Shown: positions 36,305-45,600 of the stretch, piece after piece
How positions within the stretch are numbered: the stretch's first letter is position 1
Layout of the letters: each line of letters opens with the position of its first letter
NCBI GenBank assembly: GCA_051954235.1
Contig: JBQCHY010000044.1
Span: 1-64,000, forward strand
From: 62-47 sp051954235
Lineage (GTDB): Bacteria > Pseudomonadota > Alphaproteobacteria > Rhizobiales > Xanthobacteraceae
Length of the DNA: 64,000 nucleotides
Direction: 5' to 3'
Position numbers and translations under genes: made by a program
Notes under the pieces: model-generated
The model's database searches: none
Told to the model about the DNA's origin: nothing
The model's input: only the letters and a program-made list of their open reading frames with translations

Positions 36305-37450
36305 TCAGTTCTGCTCCCATTCCAGCTTGGCGCTGTGTGCCATATAGAAATCGCCTTGCACGATAAGGCCCGGATCGACGCGAAATGGCGCAGCGCGTAT
36401 GCGTTTGGCTAGAATACGTCCAGAGCCGGTCGTCACGGTGAGATCGACGGTATATAGCCCCCGTTGAATAGCGAGGATCGGGCAATCGAAAACGACATGT
36501 CCTCGTCCCGCAGCGAGAGTGGCCGGGGACGACACCAACTCGGTACAGATATAGCCGCTCGGCCATACGACGCCGACGGTGAACACGACGTCGTCAAGCG
36601 ATGTTTCAGCCTGATAGCTGACGCGAACGGTTAAAGGCATTCCTGTCTTGGGACGAGCGCCATCATGACCTTCGAAGGTGACGCCGTGCAGAGCAATGCC
36701 GCTGTTCTCGAAATTCAAACTTGAGCGCGGGACGTGCTTGGTCGCGCTGATCTGATATTTTTCGATCATGTTGCGTGGATTGCCTTCACCGGTCATTTCA
36801 CCTGACGTGATCAAAAGAACTCTGTCGCAGAGCCGTTCCACCGCCGCGAGATCGTGCGAAACAAGCAGGATAGTGCGTCCCGAGCGTCGGATCTCTTCGA
36901 TCCGATCCATGCAACGGGCCTGAAAAGCCAAGTCGCCAACGGCCAGGACCTCGTCGAGCAACAGGATGTCGGCGTCGAGTTGCGAGGCAACCGCAAAGCC
37001 GAGCCTGACGAACATTCCCGATGAATAGGTTTTGACTGGAGCATCGATAAAGTCAGCGAGCCCCGAGAATTCGAGTATCCGATCGAAGCGTTCTTCGACT
37101 TCGGAAGCCGGAACTCCAAAGATCGCCGCATTCAGAAAAACGTTTTCGCGACCGCTGAGTTCAGGGTGAAAGCCTGCTCCAACCTCGACGAGCGACATCA
37201 GCCGGCCCGCAATGGTGATATCCCCGCTGTCAGGCGAGGTGATGCGAGCGAGTAACTTGATCAAGGTCGTTTTGCCCGAGCCGTTCGGCCCGACGATACC
37301 CAGAGCTTCGCCGCGTTGGACGTTGAAATTGATTCCTTTCAGCGCCCAAACGCGTTCGGCTTGCTTGGATTTGAACAGGCTGCGCCGCGCGCGGGAGTGA
37401 ACGCGATAGGACTTGGACACATCGCGGACGGTGATATCGACGGGTGCCAT
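36305..37450 (-). CDS. ABC exporter ATPase, Wzt/KpsT-like with C-terminal Wzt-type domain
   Basis: A 381-residue ATPase of polysaccharide-type exporters (Wzt, TagH, KpsT). The nucleotide-binding domain at about 1-240 has Walker A GPNGSGKTTL, signature YSSGMFVRLGF, Walker B DILLLDEV and the H-loop LLVSHD. A beta-rich C-terminal domain (about 250-381, NFENSGIALHGVTFEGHDGA onward) resembles the Wzt substrate-recognition domain. It starts 2 bases after the permease gene. In this context it probably helps export the NRPS product or a glycan carrying it. Confidence 0.9.
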   Translation of the reverse strand: MAPVDITVRDVSKSYRVHSRARRSLFKSKQAERVWALKGINFNVQRGEALGIVGPNGSGKTTLIKLLARITSPDSGDITIAGRLMSLVEVGAGFHPELSGRENVFLNAAIFGVPASEVEERFDRILEFSGLADFIDAPVKTYSSGMFVRLGFAVASQLDADILLLDEVLAVGDLAFQARCMDRIEEIRRSGRTILLVSHDLAAVERLCDRVLLITSGEMTGEGNPRNMIEKYQISATKHVPRSSLNFENSGIALHGVTFEGHDGARPKTGMPLTVRVSYQAETSLDDVVFTVGVVWPSGYICTELVSSPATLAAGRGHVVFDCPILAIQRGLYTVDLTVTTGSGRILAKRIRAAPFRVDPGLIVQGDFYMAHSAKLEWEQN

Positions 37451-37452
37451 GG

Positions 37453-38289
37453 CTAGATTTCGTCGACCATGTCCGGCTCGGCTGTCTTGAATATGAAATA
37501 CGCGATGCCGAACAGGATCAGCCCAACGATGGCAGCGTAGGCGAATTGCCCTACACCGATCATTTGCTTGCCGATCAACGCGCCGCGGAATGCCTCGACC
37601 AACAACGCCAGAGGATTGAGTTCATAGACCGTTCGCCATTGTGCGGGAATAGCACTTAATGGATATAGCACGGGAGTCGTGAACAGCATTCCTTGTAGCA
37701 AAAGAGGCAACCCGATCGCGATGTCACGAAACCCGATCTGCGCGATGGAAAGGATCAATGAAAGGGCCGCCGCGTAAATGATCAGGATCAGGGAAATTGG
37801 AAATAGCTCAACCGCGGTCACGGGAATGCTGTGTCTCGTGTAGGCGAGAGCCACCATCGTCAGCGCGGTTGCGATGACGAGGTCGGCGAGCGCAGCAAGA
37901 ACGTAGGAAAGCGGCACGATTTCGCGGGGAAAATACACTTTGGCGATCAATGATCTGCTGCTCAATACGCCCGCGGCCGCCGTAGTCAGCGATGTCGCGA
38001 AGAATGTCCATGGCGAGAGGCTTGCAAGAATGAAGAGTGGATAGGGGACGCCTGAATTGAAACGGCCGCCGACGACGGAGCCGACCACAGTCAGGAATGC
38101 CAGGAATGCGAGAGGCTGCAGAATCGCCCAGGCCCAGCCGAGCCAGCTATTCTGATAGCGCATCCGCAAACGATTGAGGGTCATGTATCCGAGCAATTCG
38201 CGATACGCCACGAGTTCGCGGAAGCCGTCGGGTACACGACTTAAGGCCGGCACGCTGCTTCGGATGAGGGTGACGCTTCGTTCAGACAA
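37453..38289 (-). CDS. ABC exporter permease, Wzm/KpsM-like
   Basis: A 278-residue ABC-2 type permease with six membrane helices. The N-terminal amphipathic part (LVAYRELLGYMTLNRLRMRY) precedes the first helix, as in Wzm and TagG. Conserved SWLGWAWAILQPLAFLAFL and NPLALLVEAFRGALIG are visible. It pairs with the ATPase directly downstream and starts 12 bases after the NRPS C-T-TE gene. The three genes form one tight unit. Confidence 0.92.
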   Translation of the reverse strand: MSERSVTLIRSSVPALSRVPDGFRELVAYRELLGYMTLNRLRMRYQNSWLGWAWAILQPLAFLAFLTVVGSVVGGRFNSGVPYPLFILASLSPWTFFATSLTTAAAGVLSSRSLIAKVYFPREIVPLSYVLAALADLVIATALTMVALAYTRHSIPVTAVELFPISLILIIYAAALSLILSIAQIGFRDIAIGLPLLLQGMLFTTPVLYPLSAIPAQWRTVYELNPLALLVEAFRGALIGKQMIGVGQFAYAAIVGLILFGIAYFIFKTAEPDMVDEI

Positions 38290-38301
38290 CGAGTTGTTTC
38301 C

Positions 38302-40701
38302 TCAAGACGGTTGAAACGGGGGTGAGATCTTGTCCAAAGCGGCGCGGACGACGGCAGCATTTCGTGGATCGTCCATCCAGTTGTCATGACCACCAAACAC
38401 CTTATGGGTTAGAGCCCGGCCATTGACTCGGCTCTCCCAACCAGAGGTAACGTCGGCCATGCCAAAGGTTCGCGCGGCTTTGAAGATATGAACATCACCG
38501 TCGAACGGGCCTGCCGGATCGTATGCGCGCACCGCGGACCAGATTGCCCCCCAAATGCGGAGGTGCCATTCATAGTCCTGCGCATTCGCTGCAAGCATGA
38601 AGCGGGTACGAACCTCCAGCCATCGTTTGGCGATCCTGATAGGACGTAGAAGGGCCGGCTTTGACTGGAAGAAGCCGCGAACGGGGGTATCGAGTTGCCC
38701 GAGGAGCGCGATATCTTCACCGGCCCGTTGCAATTGAAGCGCCATTTCGAGAGCGACGATGCCGCCCTCGCAACCACCTGCCAGCAGATAGGGGCCTTTC
38801 GGTTGAATAATCTTCATTCTGGATCTGAGCTCAGTGGCAATGGCTTCGACACTGTCGAACATGGGTTGGTCAGCCAGCAGCCGCTGCTCCTGAAGATTGT
38901 AAACGTCCATCTTGTATACCGAAGGACCCGGCCCAAGGGCTTTTGCCAGCTCGATGCTGTTGCGCTGAGCGCTGCATATGAATAGCCGCCGACCGTCACC
39001 GCCTTCAGTGATTTTAGTGACGGCGTGGTCCGATCCTTTGTCAGGACTACTTTCCGTCAGAGCACTCACCAGCCCGGCAACCGTGGGGTCCTGAAAAAAC
39101 AGCGCCACGGGCAATTTTCGATCAAGGCGTCGGGATAGCGCGGACATCAGCCGCACGATCATCAGAGAGTCGCCGCCGGCGTCGAAAAAGTCTTCGCGCA
39201 TGTGACTTGGCGGGGAACCGAGAAGCTGCACCCATAGCTCCGCAATAAGTTTCTCAAGAGCTTCATGACGCCCCGGAGGCTTCGATGCGTCACGGACGAG
39301 ACGACGCGACGTGTCGCTAACTGCAGCAGGGACGGTCTGGTGAAGCGAGCCGCCTGCAATCTGTTTCGGATACGCTTCGAGCGTCGCGATGTCGCCATGG
39401 GCGATATCGTGAAGCAGGATTCGCAGCGCGTCGGATAAACGCGAGACAATTCGGGAAGGTACCTTGTCCGCTCGACTGTCAAAGCCGATCCACAAAAGGC
39501 CGTCCTGCGTTTCGGAAGCGGTGACAAAAAGGTCGGCTGTGGGAGCCGGAGATGGAAGCCAGGCCGGTCGGCACGGCAGGCGCCCGAAGCGCGGGAACGG
39601 CGCGGGGACTGCGATCGAGGAAAACATCACCTGGCTGAGCGGAGCCGCATCGGCAGAGCGGGACGGGTTGGTGGCGCGCACCAACGCATCCCAAGGCACG
39701 TTTTCGTATTCGAGAGTATCCGCGAGCTGGTGCCCAACGTCGGCGACAAGTTCGGCCATGGTCTGCGCGGCACGCGTGCTGGCTTTCAAGGCGATCATGT
39801 TGGCAAAGGGGCCAATGATGTCCTCCGCGCCGTCGCTGCCACGGCCGGCGACTGGCACGGCGATGACGAAGCCCCGTCCGTTCGCGTAGGGAGCAAGGAC
39901 ACTTTGGAGCGCTGCGAGCAGCACCGTAAACAGGGTCACGCCGGTTCGTTGGGCGATCGCCTTGAGCTGCCCCAGTGTCGCGGCGTCGATAGCCAAGAGT
40001 TCACTTGCAGTGGCCTCTCCTGAGTTGACAGCGCGGTCGGCGCCAAAATCCAGCTGCGCCATCGCCGGGCCAAGATTCTCCGCGTAGTTTCGCAGACGAG
40101 CTTGAAACGTACGCGTAGCTAGCCAACGCGCTTCGGCAATCGCGAAGTCGGCGTATTGCCAGGGCAGCGGTGCAAGTGCAGGGAGTTTGCGTGCGCAAAA
40201 TGATGTGTAAGCCTCGGCCATCTCTCGCACGAACAGGCCAAGCGAGAGATTGTCGGCAACGATGTGGTGCAGGACGAACACCAGAACATGCACCTCGGGT
40301 GCTCGTCTGACGACAATCAGACGAACCAGAGGGCCTTGGCTGAGATCAAAAGGGGCGGCAACCTGCTCGCGGAGGATCGACTTCAGGCCTGGAGTGGGAC
40401 CGGGCGGTGCATCGATAAGCATGAGCGTCGGGCGAAGAGCGCCGATTATCTGACGTAACGTTCCGTTATCGTCCATAAATGTCGTTCTGAGACTTTCGTG
40501 CCGCTCAACAACAAGATCCAGGCTGAGTTGGAGCGCTGCAATGTCAACCTCTCCGAAAACTTCGAGGGCGAACGGCAGGTGATGTTGCGGAATGCCGGGA
40601 GCGACGAGTTCCATGAACCACGTTCGGCGCTGCGATGCAGATGCAAGTTCGGTGTTCAGCATCGTCTTTGTTGCATTCGCGGATGCCCATGAAGCTGCCA
40701 T
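38302..40701 (-). CDS. Nonribosomal peptide synthetase, C-T-TE, no adenylation domain
   Basis: A 799-residue protein. The condensation domain at about 15-435 has HHIVADN at 145-151 (Gly replaced by Asn after the key Asp). The carrier domain at about 475-555 has Ser512 in DAGGDSLM. The thioesterase at about 570-795 has AGGCEGG, giving a Cys644 nucleophile, with Asp671 and His772 completing a triad. No adenylation domain is present, so the carrier must be loaded in trans or bypassed. The start is uncertain: 40701 or 40662; the open frame runs on to 40941 but would overlap the divergent GNAT gene. It heads the exporter operon. Confidence 0.88.
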   Translation of the reverse strand: MAASWASANATKTMLNTELASASQRRTWFMELVAPGIPQHHLPFALEVFGEVDIAALQLSLDLVVERHESLRTTFMDDNGTLRQIIGALRPTLMLIDAPPGPTPGLKSILREQVAAPFDLSQGPLVRLIVVRRAPEVHVLVFVLHHIVADNLSLGLFVREMAEAYTSFCARKLPALAPLPWQYADFAIAEARWLATRTFQARLRNYAENLGPAMAQLDFGADRAVNSGEATASELLAIDAATLGQLKAIAQRTGVTLFTVLLAALQSVLAPYANGRGFVIAVPVAGRGSDGAEDIIGPFANMIALKASTRAAQTMAELVADVGHQLADTLEYENVPWDALVRATNPSRSADAAPLSQVMFSSIAVPAPFPRFGRLPCRPAWLPSPAPTADLFVTASETQDGLLWIGFDSRADKVPSRIVSRLSDALRILLHDIAHGDIATLEAYPKQIAGGSLHQTVPAAVSDTSRRLVRDASKPPGRHEALEKLIAELWVQLLGSPPSHMREDFFDAGGDSLMIVRLMSALSRRLDRKLPVALFFQDPTVAGLVSALTESSPDKGSDHAVTKITEGGDGRRLFICSAQRNSIELAKALGPGPSVYKMDVYNLQEQRLLADQPMFDSVEAIATELRSRMKIIQPKGPYLLAGGCEGGIVALEMALQLQRAGEDIALLGQLDTPVRGFFQSKPALLRPIRIAKRWLEVRTRFMLAANAQDYEWHLRIWGAIWSAVRAYDPAGPFDGDVHIFKAARTFGMADVTSGWESRVNGRALTHKVFGGHDNWMDDPRNAAVVRAALDKISPPFQPS

Positions 40702-40833
40702 ACCCAGATGCTTTTCTGACAAACCGATGGAACCCTCATCCTGGCGAGACTTCAGTGCATCCCATACAAATTTGACATTCTTGGGCCGACGACTTCTCCG
40801 GATGAACGCATCATTGATAATGTGAGCTAGAGC

Positions 40834-41274
40834 ATGAAGCAGGAATTCTTCGTCGACTGGTCGCCTGATTCTCGCGATCATGCAGCGCTGTTGCGATCCA
40901 TGATCAGCGACAATACCGCTCGCGGCGGGCCGAGTGGCCATCGGAATATCGCAATCATTGCGAGAAACGCGGATACCGGCGAAGCATCCAGCGGCGTTTG
41001 GGCGAGTATCCTTTACGGGTGGCTGTTCATCGAACTGCTTTATGTCGCCGAAGCTGACCGTCGTCAGGGTTTCGGTTCGCGCCTTCTTACTTCTGTCGAA
41101 AATGCGGCGCGGGAACAGGGATGCCTAGGTGTCTGGCTAAGTTCCTACGCATTCCAGGCTCCGGGATTCTACAAGAGAAATGGATACGAGGCGTTTGGCG
41201 AGCTTGAGGGTTCCGCGTCGACGGATGGCGCGGATAGCCGGCTCTACTTGTTCCGGAAACTGTTCCGGAATTGA
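40834..41274 (+). CDS. GNAT family N-acetyltransferase
   Basis: A 146-residue acyl-CoA N-acyltransferase. The acetyl-CoA pyrophosphate loop RRQGFGSRLL follows strand 4 (LFIELLYVAEADR), and GFYKRNGYEAFGELEG forms the C-terminal wing. It is divergent from the C-T-TE synthetase and is followed by the phosphopantetheinyl transferase. It might acylate the peptide product or give self-resistance; the substrate is unknown. Confidence 0.85.
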   Translation: MKQEFFVDWSPDSRDHAALLRSMISDNTARGGPSGHRNIAIIARNADTGEASSGVWASILYGWLFIELLYVAEADRRQGFGSRLLTSVENAAREQGCLGVWLSSYAFQAPGFYKRNGYEAFGELEGSASTDGADSRLYLFRKLFRN

Positions 41275-41339
41275 CGTTATCGACGTGCGCCTTTGGTGAG
41301 AAAGCATATCGCGCCGTCGGATTTTCAGGAGGTCGCGCC

Positions 41340-42179
41340 TTGCTCGGCTCAGTTGCATGGAGATATTCACAATCTCCTTCTTTGTTGCGACCGAATGAGA
41401 TTCATGTCTGGCTCAGCCATCCAACCGTTGATGCCTTCTCGCAATCGCTGCTGTATTCCTACTTGAATGAAGAGGAGAACAAGCGAGCGGCGCGCTTTCG
41501 GTCGGATTGCGATCGCGCTCGTTTCATAGCGGCGCGCGGGACACTGAGAGCGCTTCTGGCGCGCTACCTACGCAAGCGGCCCGAAGATCTACAATTTGTA
41601 TTTGGATGGGAAGGAAAGCCGGCGCTCGCACCGGAGCCAGCCGGAGAAATGTTGAGTTTCAATCTGTCTCACTCACAGGACGTGGCTATTTTTGCCTTCG
41701 GCTGGAATCGAAATATCGGAGTAGATGTCGAGAGAATTCGCCCTGATGTCGACTGCGAAAAGATCGCGCATCACTATTTCTCCGCAGGAGAGATGCGATC
41801 ACTTGCCGGGCTTCCGCGACAGAAGCGGGTTGAAGGGTTCTTTTTGTGTTGGACTCGCAAGGAAGCCTACATCAAAGCATGCGGCGGCGGCCTCCAAATT
41901 CCACTCGATGGCTTCGATGTGAATCTAGAACCGGGCAAACCCGCGCACTTTCTCGGCGGCGTCGACCCGTCGTGGCGCATCAGCGGTTTTATGGCGGGCG
42001 ATGATTATCCCGCCGCACTGGTCCACGATGGACCTCCTGCTGATCTCCAATTCTTCATTCTCGACAGGAATGGTGGTGGCTTTCGCAACGTCCGGGGGAG
42101 CGGGAGATGCGAAAGCCATCGGCTTCGTCTAAGAGGACGCAGGCCGAACAAGTCCTCGCGGATAAGCCGCTGCCAATAG
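41340..42179 (+). CDS. 4'-phosphopantetheinyl transferase, Sfp type
   Basis: A 279-residue enzyme that converts apo carrier domains to holo form, as needed by both synthetases nearby. The magnesium/CoA motifs are IGVDVERIR and FFLCWTRKEAYIKACGGGL (WTRKEA). NLSHS lies upstream. A TTG start at 41340 is chosen because AGGAGG lies 7 bases before it; another TTG at 41271 would overlap the GNAT stop. The last 35 residues or so are arginine-rich and unlike other Sfp proteins, so the end may have been altered. Confidence 0.9.
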   Translation: MLGSVAWRYSQSPSLLRPNEIHVWLSHPTVDAFSQSLLYSYLNEEENKRAARFRSDCDRARFIAARGTLRALLARYLRKRPEDLQFVFGWEGKPALAPEPAGEMLSFNLSHSQDVAIFAFGWNRNIGVDVERIRPDVDCEKIAHHYFSAGEMRSLAGLPRQKRVEGFFLCWTRKEAYIKACGGGLQIPLDGFDVNLEPGKPAHFLGGVDPSWRISGFMAGDDYPAALVHDGPPADLQFFILDRNGGGFRNVRGSGRCESHRLRLRGRRPNKSSRISRCQ

Positions 42180-42658
42180 AGTCGGCAAGCTGCGAGTCCG
42201 CATATTCGTGGTACTATTGCACAGAACGGCAACCCCTCGCGCATCAGCACCTGCGGCGATAACCGACGCTCGAAGTAGTGAGGCTGACGTCGACGAAGGT
42301 GCTCGGCACGTCGCCCGGCTGCATCGGCAGCAACCCCGGATCGCTTTCTTGTTCAAGGCGGCTTCGTTCGCCTCGATGAATTCCGACAAGACGACCGGCT
42401 TGCTGTTTCCGATGTTGAATGTCCGAAACGGCGCGCTGCTGGTGGCGGATGTGTGTCGGGATACCCGCTATCCTAATCCGGGTTCGGACCCGTGATGTCT
42501 AGCACGCAGAATACCGTCGACGATATGGTCGGCATGGGTGAAGTTGCCAGATGTTAGCCTTTGCTAAACAACCTGATCGGTTCGCGCGCAAAGATACTTT
42601 CGGCCGACTAAGTGGGTGAGGGCAGGCGAATCGACAGCACAAAGAGGCCAACTTCGCA
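42180..42658. other. Gap between convergent genes, possible debris
   Basis: 479 bases between the phosphopantetheinyl transferase and tamB stops. Open frames of 80-95 codons on both strands have no ribosome binding site or family resemblance. It may be remnants of a lost gene; no repeats or terminator were identified. Confidence 0.4.
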
Positions 42659-45600
42659 TCACCATTCAAATCGTGTGCCGACCCCAACCGATGTCGAACC
42701 CTTCGCATCGACATCCGATTCCACCCGGATATGGCGCGTCACGTCGACATTGGCCGAGAGGCCGGATTGGCTCGGACTGGCACCCGTCCGAACTCCAACG
42801 CTTAACCTGTCGCCGATCGTGCGCGATGCACCGACCATCGGCCCGCCTCCCGATCCAACGCCAACGTCCAAGCTGTCGACACCGAGCGAGCGGCGCATAC
42901 GGTCGAGCGCTCCGTCACCGCCGCCGGCGAATTGGGCCGCGACTTCCGCGAGTTGCAAAGCCTGCGCGGTCGTCAAGCTGCCTGATGCTTTCTGAAACAT
43001 GATGCGCGACAGGATTTCATCCTGTGGCAACTCAGGCCGCGACGTGAAGGCGAAGACCGGCGACGCTGCGGGGCCTGAGATTCCGACCTGCGCCGTGATG
43101 TCGTTGGCTTGCACTTCTGCCGCGAAATCGAGTTCGGGAGCGAGGTCGCCATTGAAGGAGAGGTTGCCTTTGGTGAAGTTCAATGTTTTCCCGAGCACCG
43201 CCGTCTTGCCACGATAGAGCGAGAATGCGCCCTTCGGCACGGGACTGTTGGTCGTGCCGCCGAGATGAAGGGAGCCGCCGAGCTCTGCATCTATCCCGCG
43301 GCCATGAACAAAAATATGGTTCGGCGCGGAAACTGTCACATCGAGCCCGGCGTTGAATAGCGCCTGACGGTTCTTGCTCTTGTCGTTTCTCGCGGCTTCC
43401 GCCTTGCGTGCCGCCGCGATCCGCGTAGCCGCTTGGCCTGTGACGTTGACGTGGTTGACGCCATCGATCGGCTTTAGCGTCGAGGGCAACCGCTCCGGAA
43501 TGTCAACGCTGACATGGGTGAGATCGACGCGACCGGTTATCTTCGGATCGCGTGCAAGTGCACCGGTGACGTTGATCGCAAGATTTGCCTGCGCGGTTGC
43601 AAGCGCGCTTGCGGTAAGCGTCGCCTGTTGCCCGCGGATCGAGATCGTTCCGGGGAAACCCGCGTCCGGCGCAATCCGGACCTGGCCGGAGCCGGACAGC
43701 GTGCCGCCATTAGGCGTCGTTGCGCTCAACCGTTCCACGGACATGCGCTCGCCCTCGGTGCTTACCTTTGCTTCGATCGCATCGAGGCGCGTTCCAAGCA
43801 GGCTGTCGCGGAAGCTGCCACCGCTTATGATCGCGACGCCTGCAACCTGAGGCTTGACGCGTGTGCCACTCACGCGGGCATCGAGTTGCACCGCTCCCGA
43901 AACGGTGCGGCCGGAGGCGGACAACACGGTGTTGGCGACGGCAGCATCGAGCCGGCCTTTCGCCGTTAGCGCAATCGTTTCCGCCGCGTCGAGCGGCACC
44001 GTGCCGGTCGCCGTCAGGCTGCCTGCTTTGCCGGCCGAGGCCGTGGCATCGAGTTTCGTGCGAGTCTTCTCGAGGCGGCCGTCGACTGTGATGTCGACCG
44101 GTGGCACGCCGGCGTTTCTGGTCTGCGGTGCCGTGAGCCGTTTGACGCTGGCTTTGTACTGGCCGGTTGGCGCGTTCGCGGAGCCACTGATCGCGGCTGA
44201 CGCATCGAGTGTCCCGGTGAGGCCGAGGCCCGGTACTGCGACGTCGGCCTCGGCGAGCGGAATCGCGCTTGCCACGACTTTGAGGTCAAGTTCGTTGCCG
44301 GCCTTGCCGGCGAGCGTAAAGCGCCCGCTGCCGACTCCGATTGCCAGATGCTGGATCGATATGGTGTTGTCGTCGAACGTGAAACTCGCGGGAGCCTGCA
44401 ACGCGATTGTTTTGACGCCACGTTTCGCGGTGAAACGGTTAAGATCGAAGCGGATGCGGTCCTTCGGCGTCAGCACACCTGCGGCGTCGAGATTGAAACC
44501 TGCGGCCTTGGCGGAAAGGCTAACTGTGCTCGCGTCAGAATTGCCTTTCGCGCTCAAGGTTGCATTTGCGATGGCTTGGCCAGCAATCTTGGCGTCACTG
44601 ATCCTCGCATCCGCGTTCAGCACCGGATGATTGTAGAGGTCGTCGCCTTCGGCCTGCAAATCGAAATGGCGGATTGTCGAACCGGCGGCCCGAAGTCCTG
44701 TGCCATGGCCAGTGAGGCGGACAGATTGCCGCTTGCCATCGTCTGCCAGTGCAAGATCGAGCGAGGCTGCACCGGCGAGATCGGTGAGGGCGAGCGGCGC
44801 GATATCCGCGAGCGAACTCGCCGCGAAGCGAAGCTGTCCGCGCGCGAGATTTTGTGCATCGATTGTACCGGCCCCCGTCAGTGCGACCGAGCCGATCGCG
44901 ATATCGAGGGCCTTGGCCTGCCATCCTGCGAAAGCGATTGCCTGCCTGTCATGCGTGTTCGCATTGGTCGTTTCGCCGGCGGCGCGTGCAATGGACATAC
45001 GATTGGCCTGTACGACTCCGCGCGCCGGCTTCCCATCAACAGAACCATCGAGTCTGACGTCGATGGTGCAAGGCCCATAGATGTCGACGATCGTCGCGGT
45101 AAGGCCCAGATGCGGGATCGGACGTTGCATCGCCGTTGCGCGATCCATCGCTGCGGTGAGCGATAACCCGGGATGCGCAAGTCCACCTGTCAACCGCGCG
45201 TCGAGTGCTGCAACGCCGCTCAGGCGCGCATCGGTGGCTGCGAGATTTGGAAGTTCGATCCGCGCGGTGAGGTCGCTCGCATCGTGGCGGACGCTTCCTC
45301 TGGCGCGCATCGAGACATACGCACCATCGAGCGAGGCGTTATGGACGGTGTAGACATTCTTGCCTTCCGAGGAAATATCGGCGGCCAGCGTAACGCGCGG
45401 GCCGGCGAGGCCGTCGAGTGCGGCAAGCCCGGTGGCGACGTGGTCGCCGGTGCCGGCGAGCGTTGCATTGAAGCGGCCGCGTTGCAGGTCGCCATCGAGA
45501 TCAAGATCGAGTTTCACCGCACCGGCGAGCTTGAGCCCGGAAAGGCTACCGAAGCGGGCGAGATCGGGCATCGTGCCAGTCGCACGGCCGCGCAGCCTGT

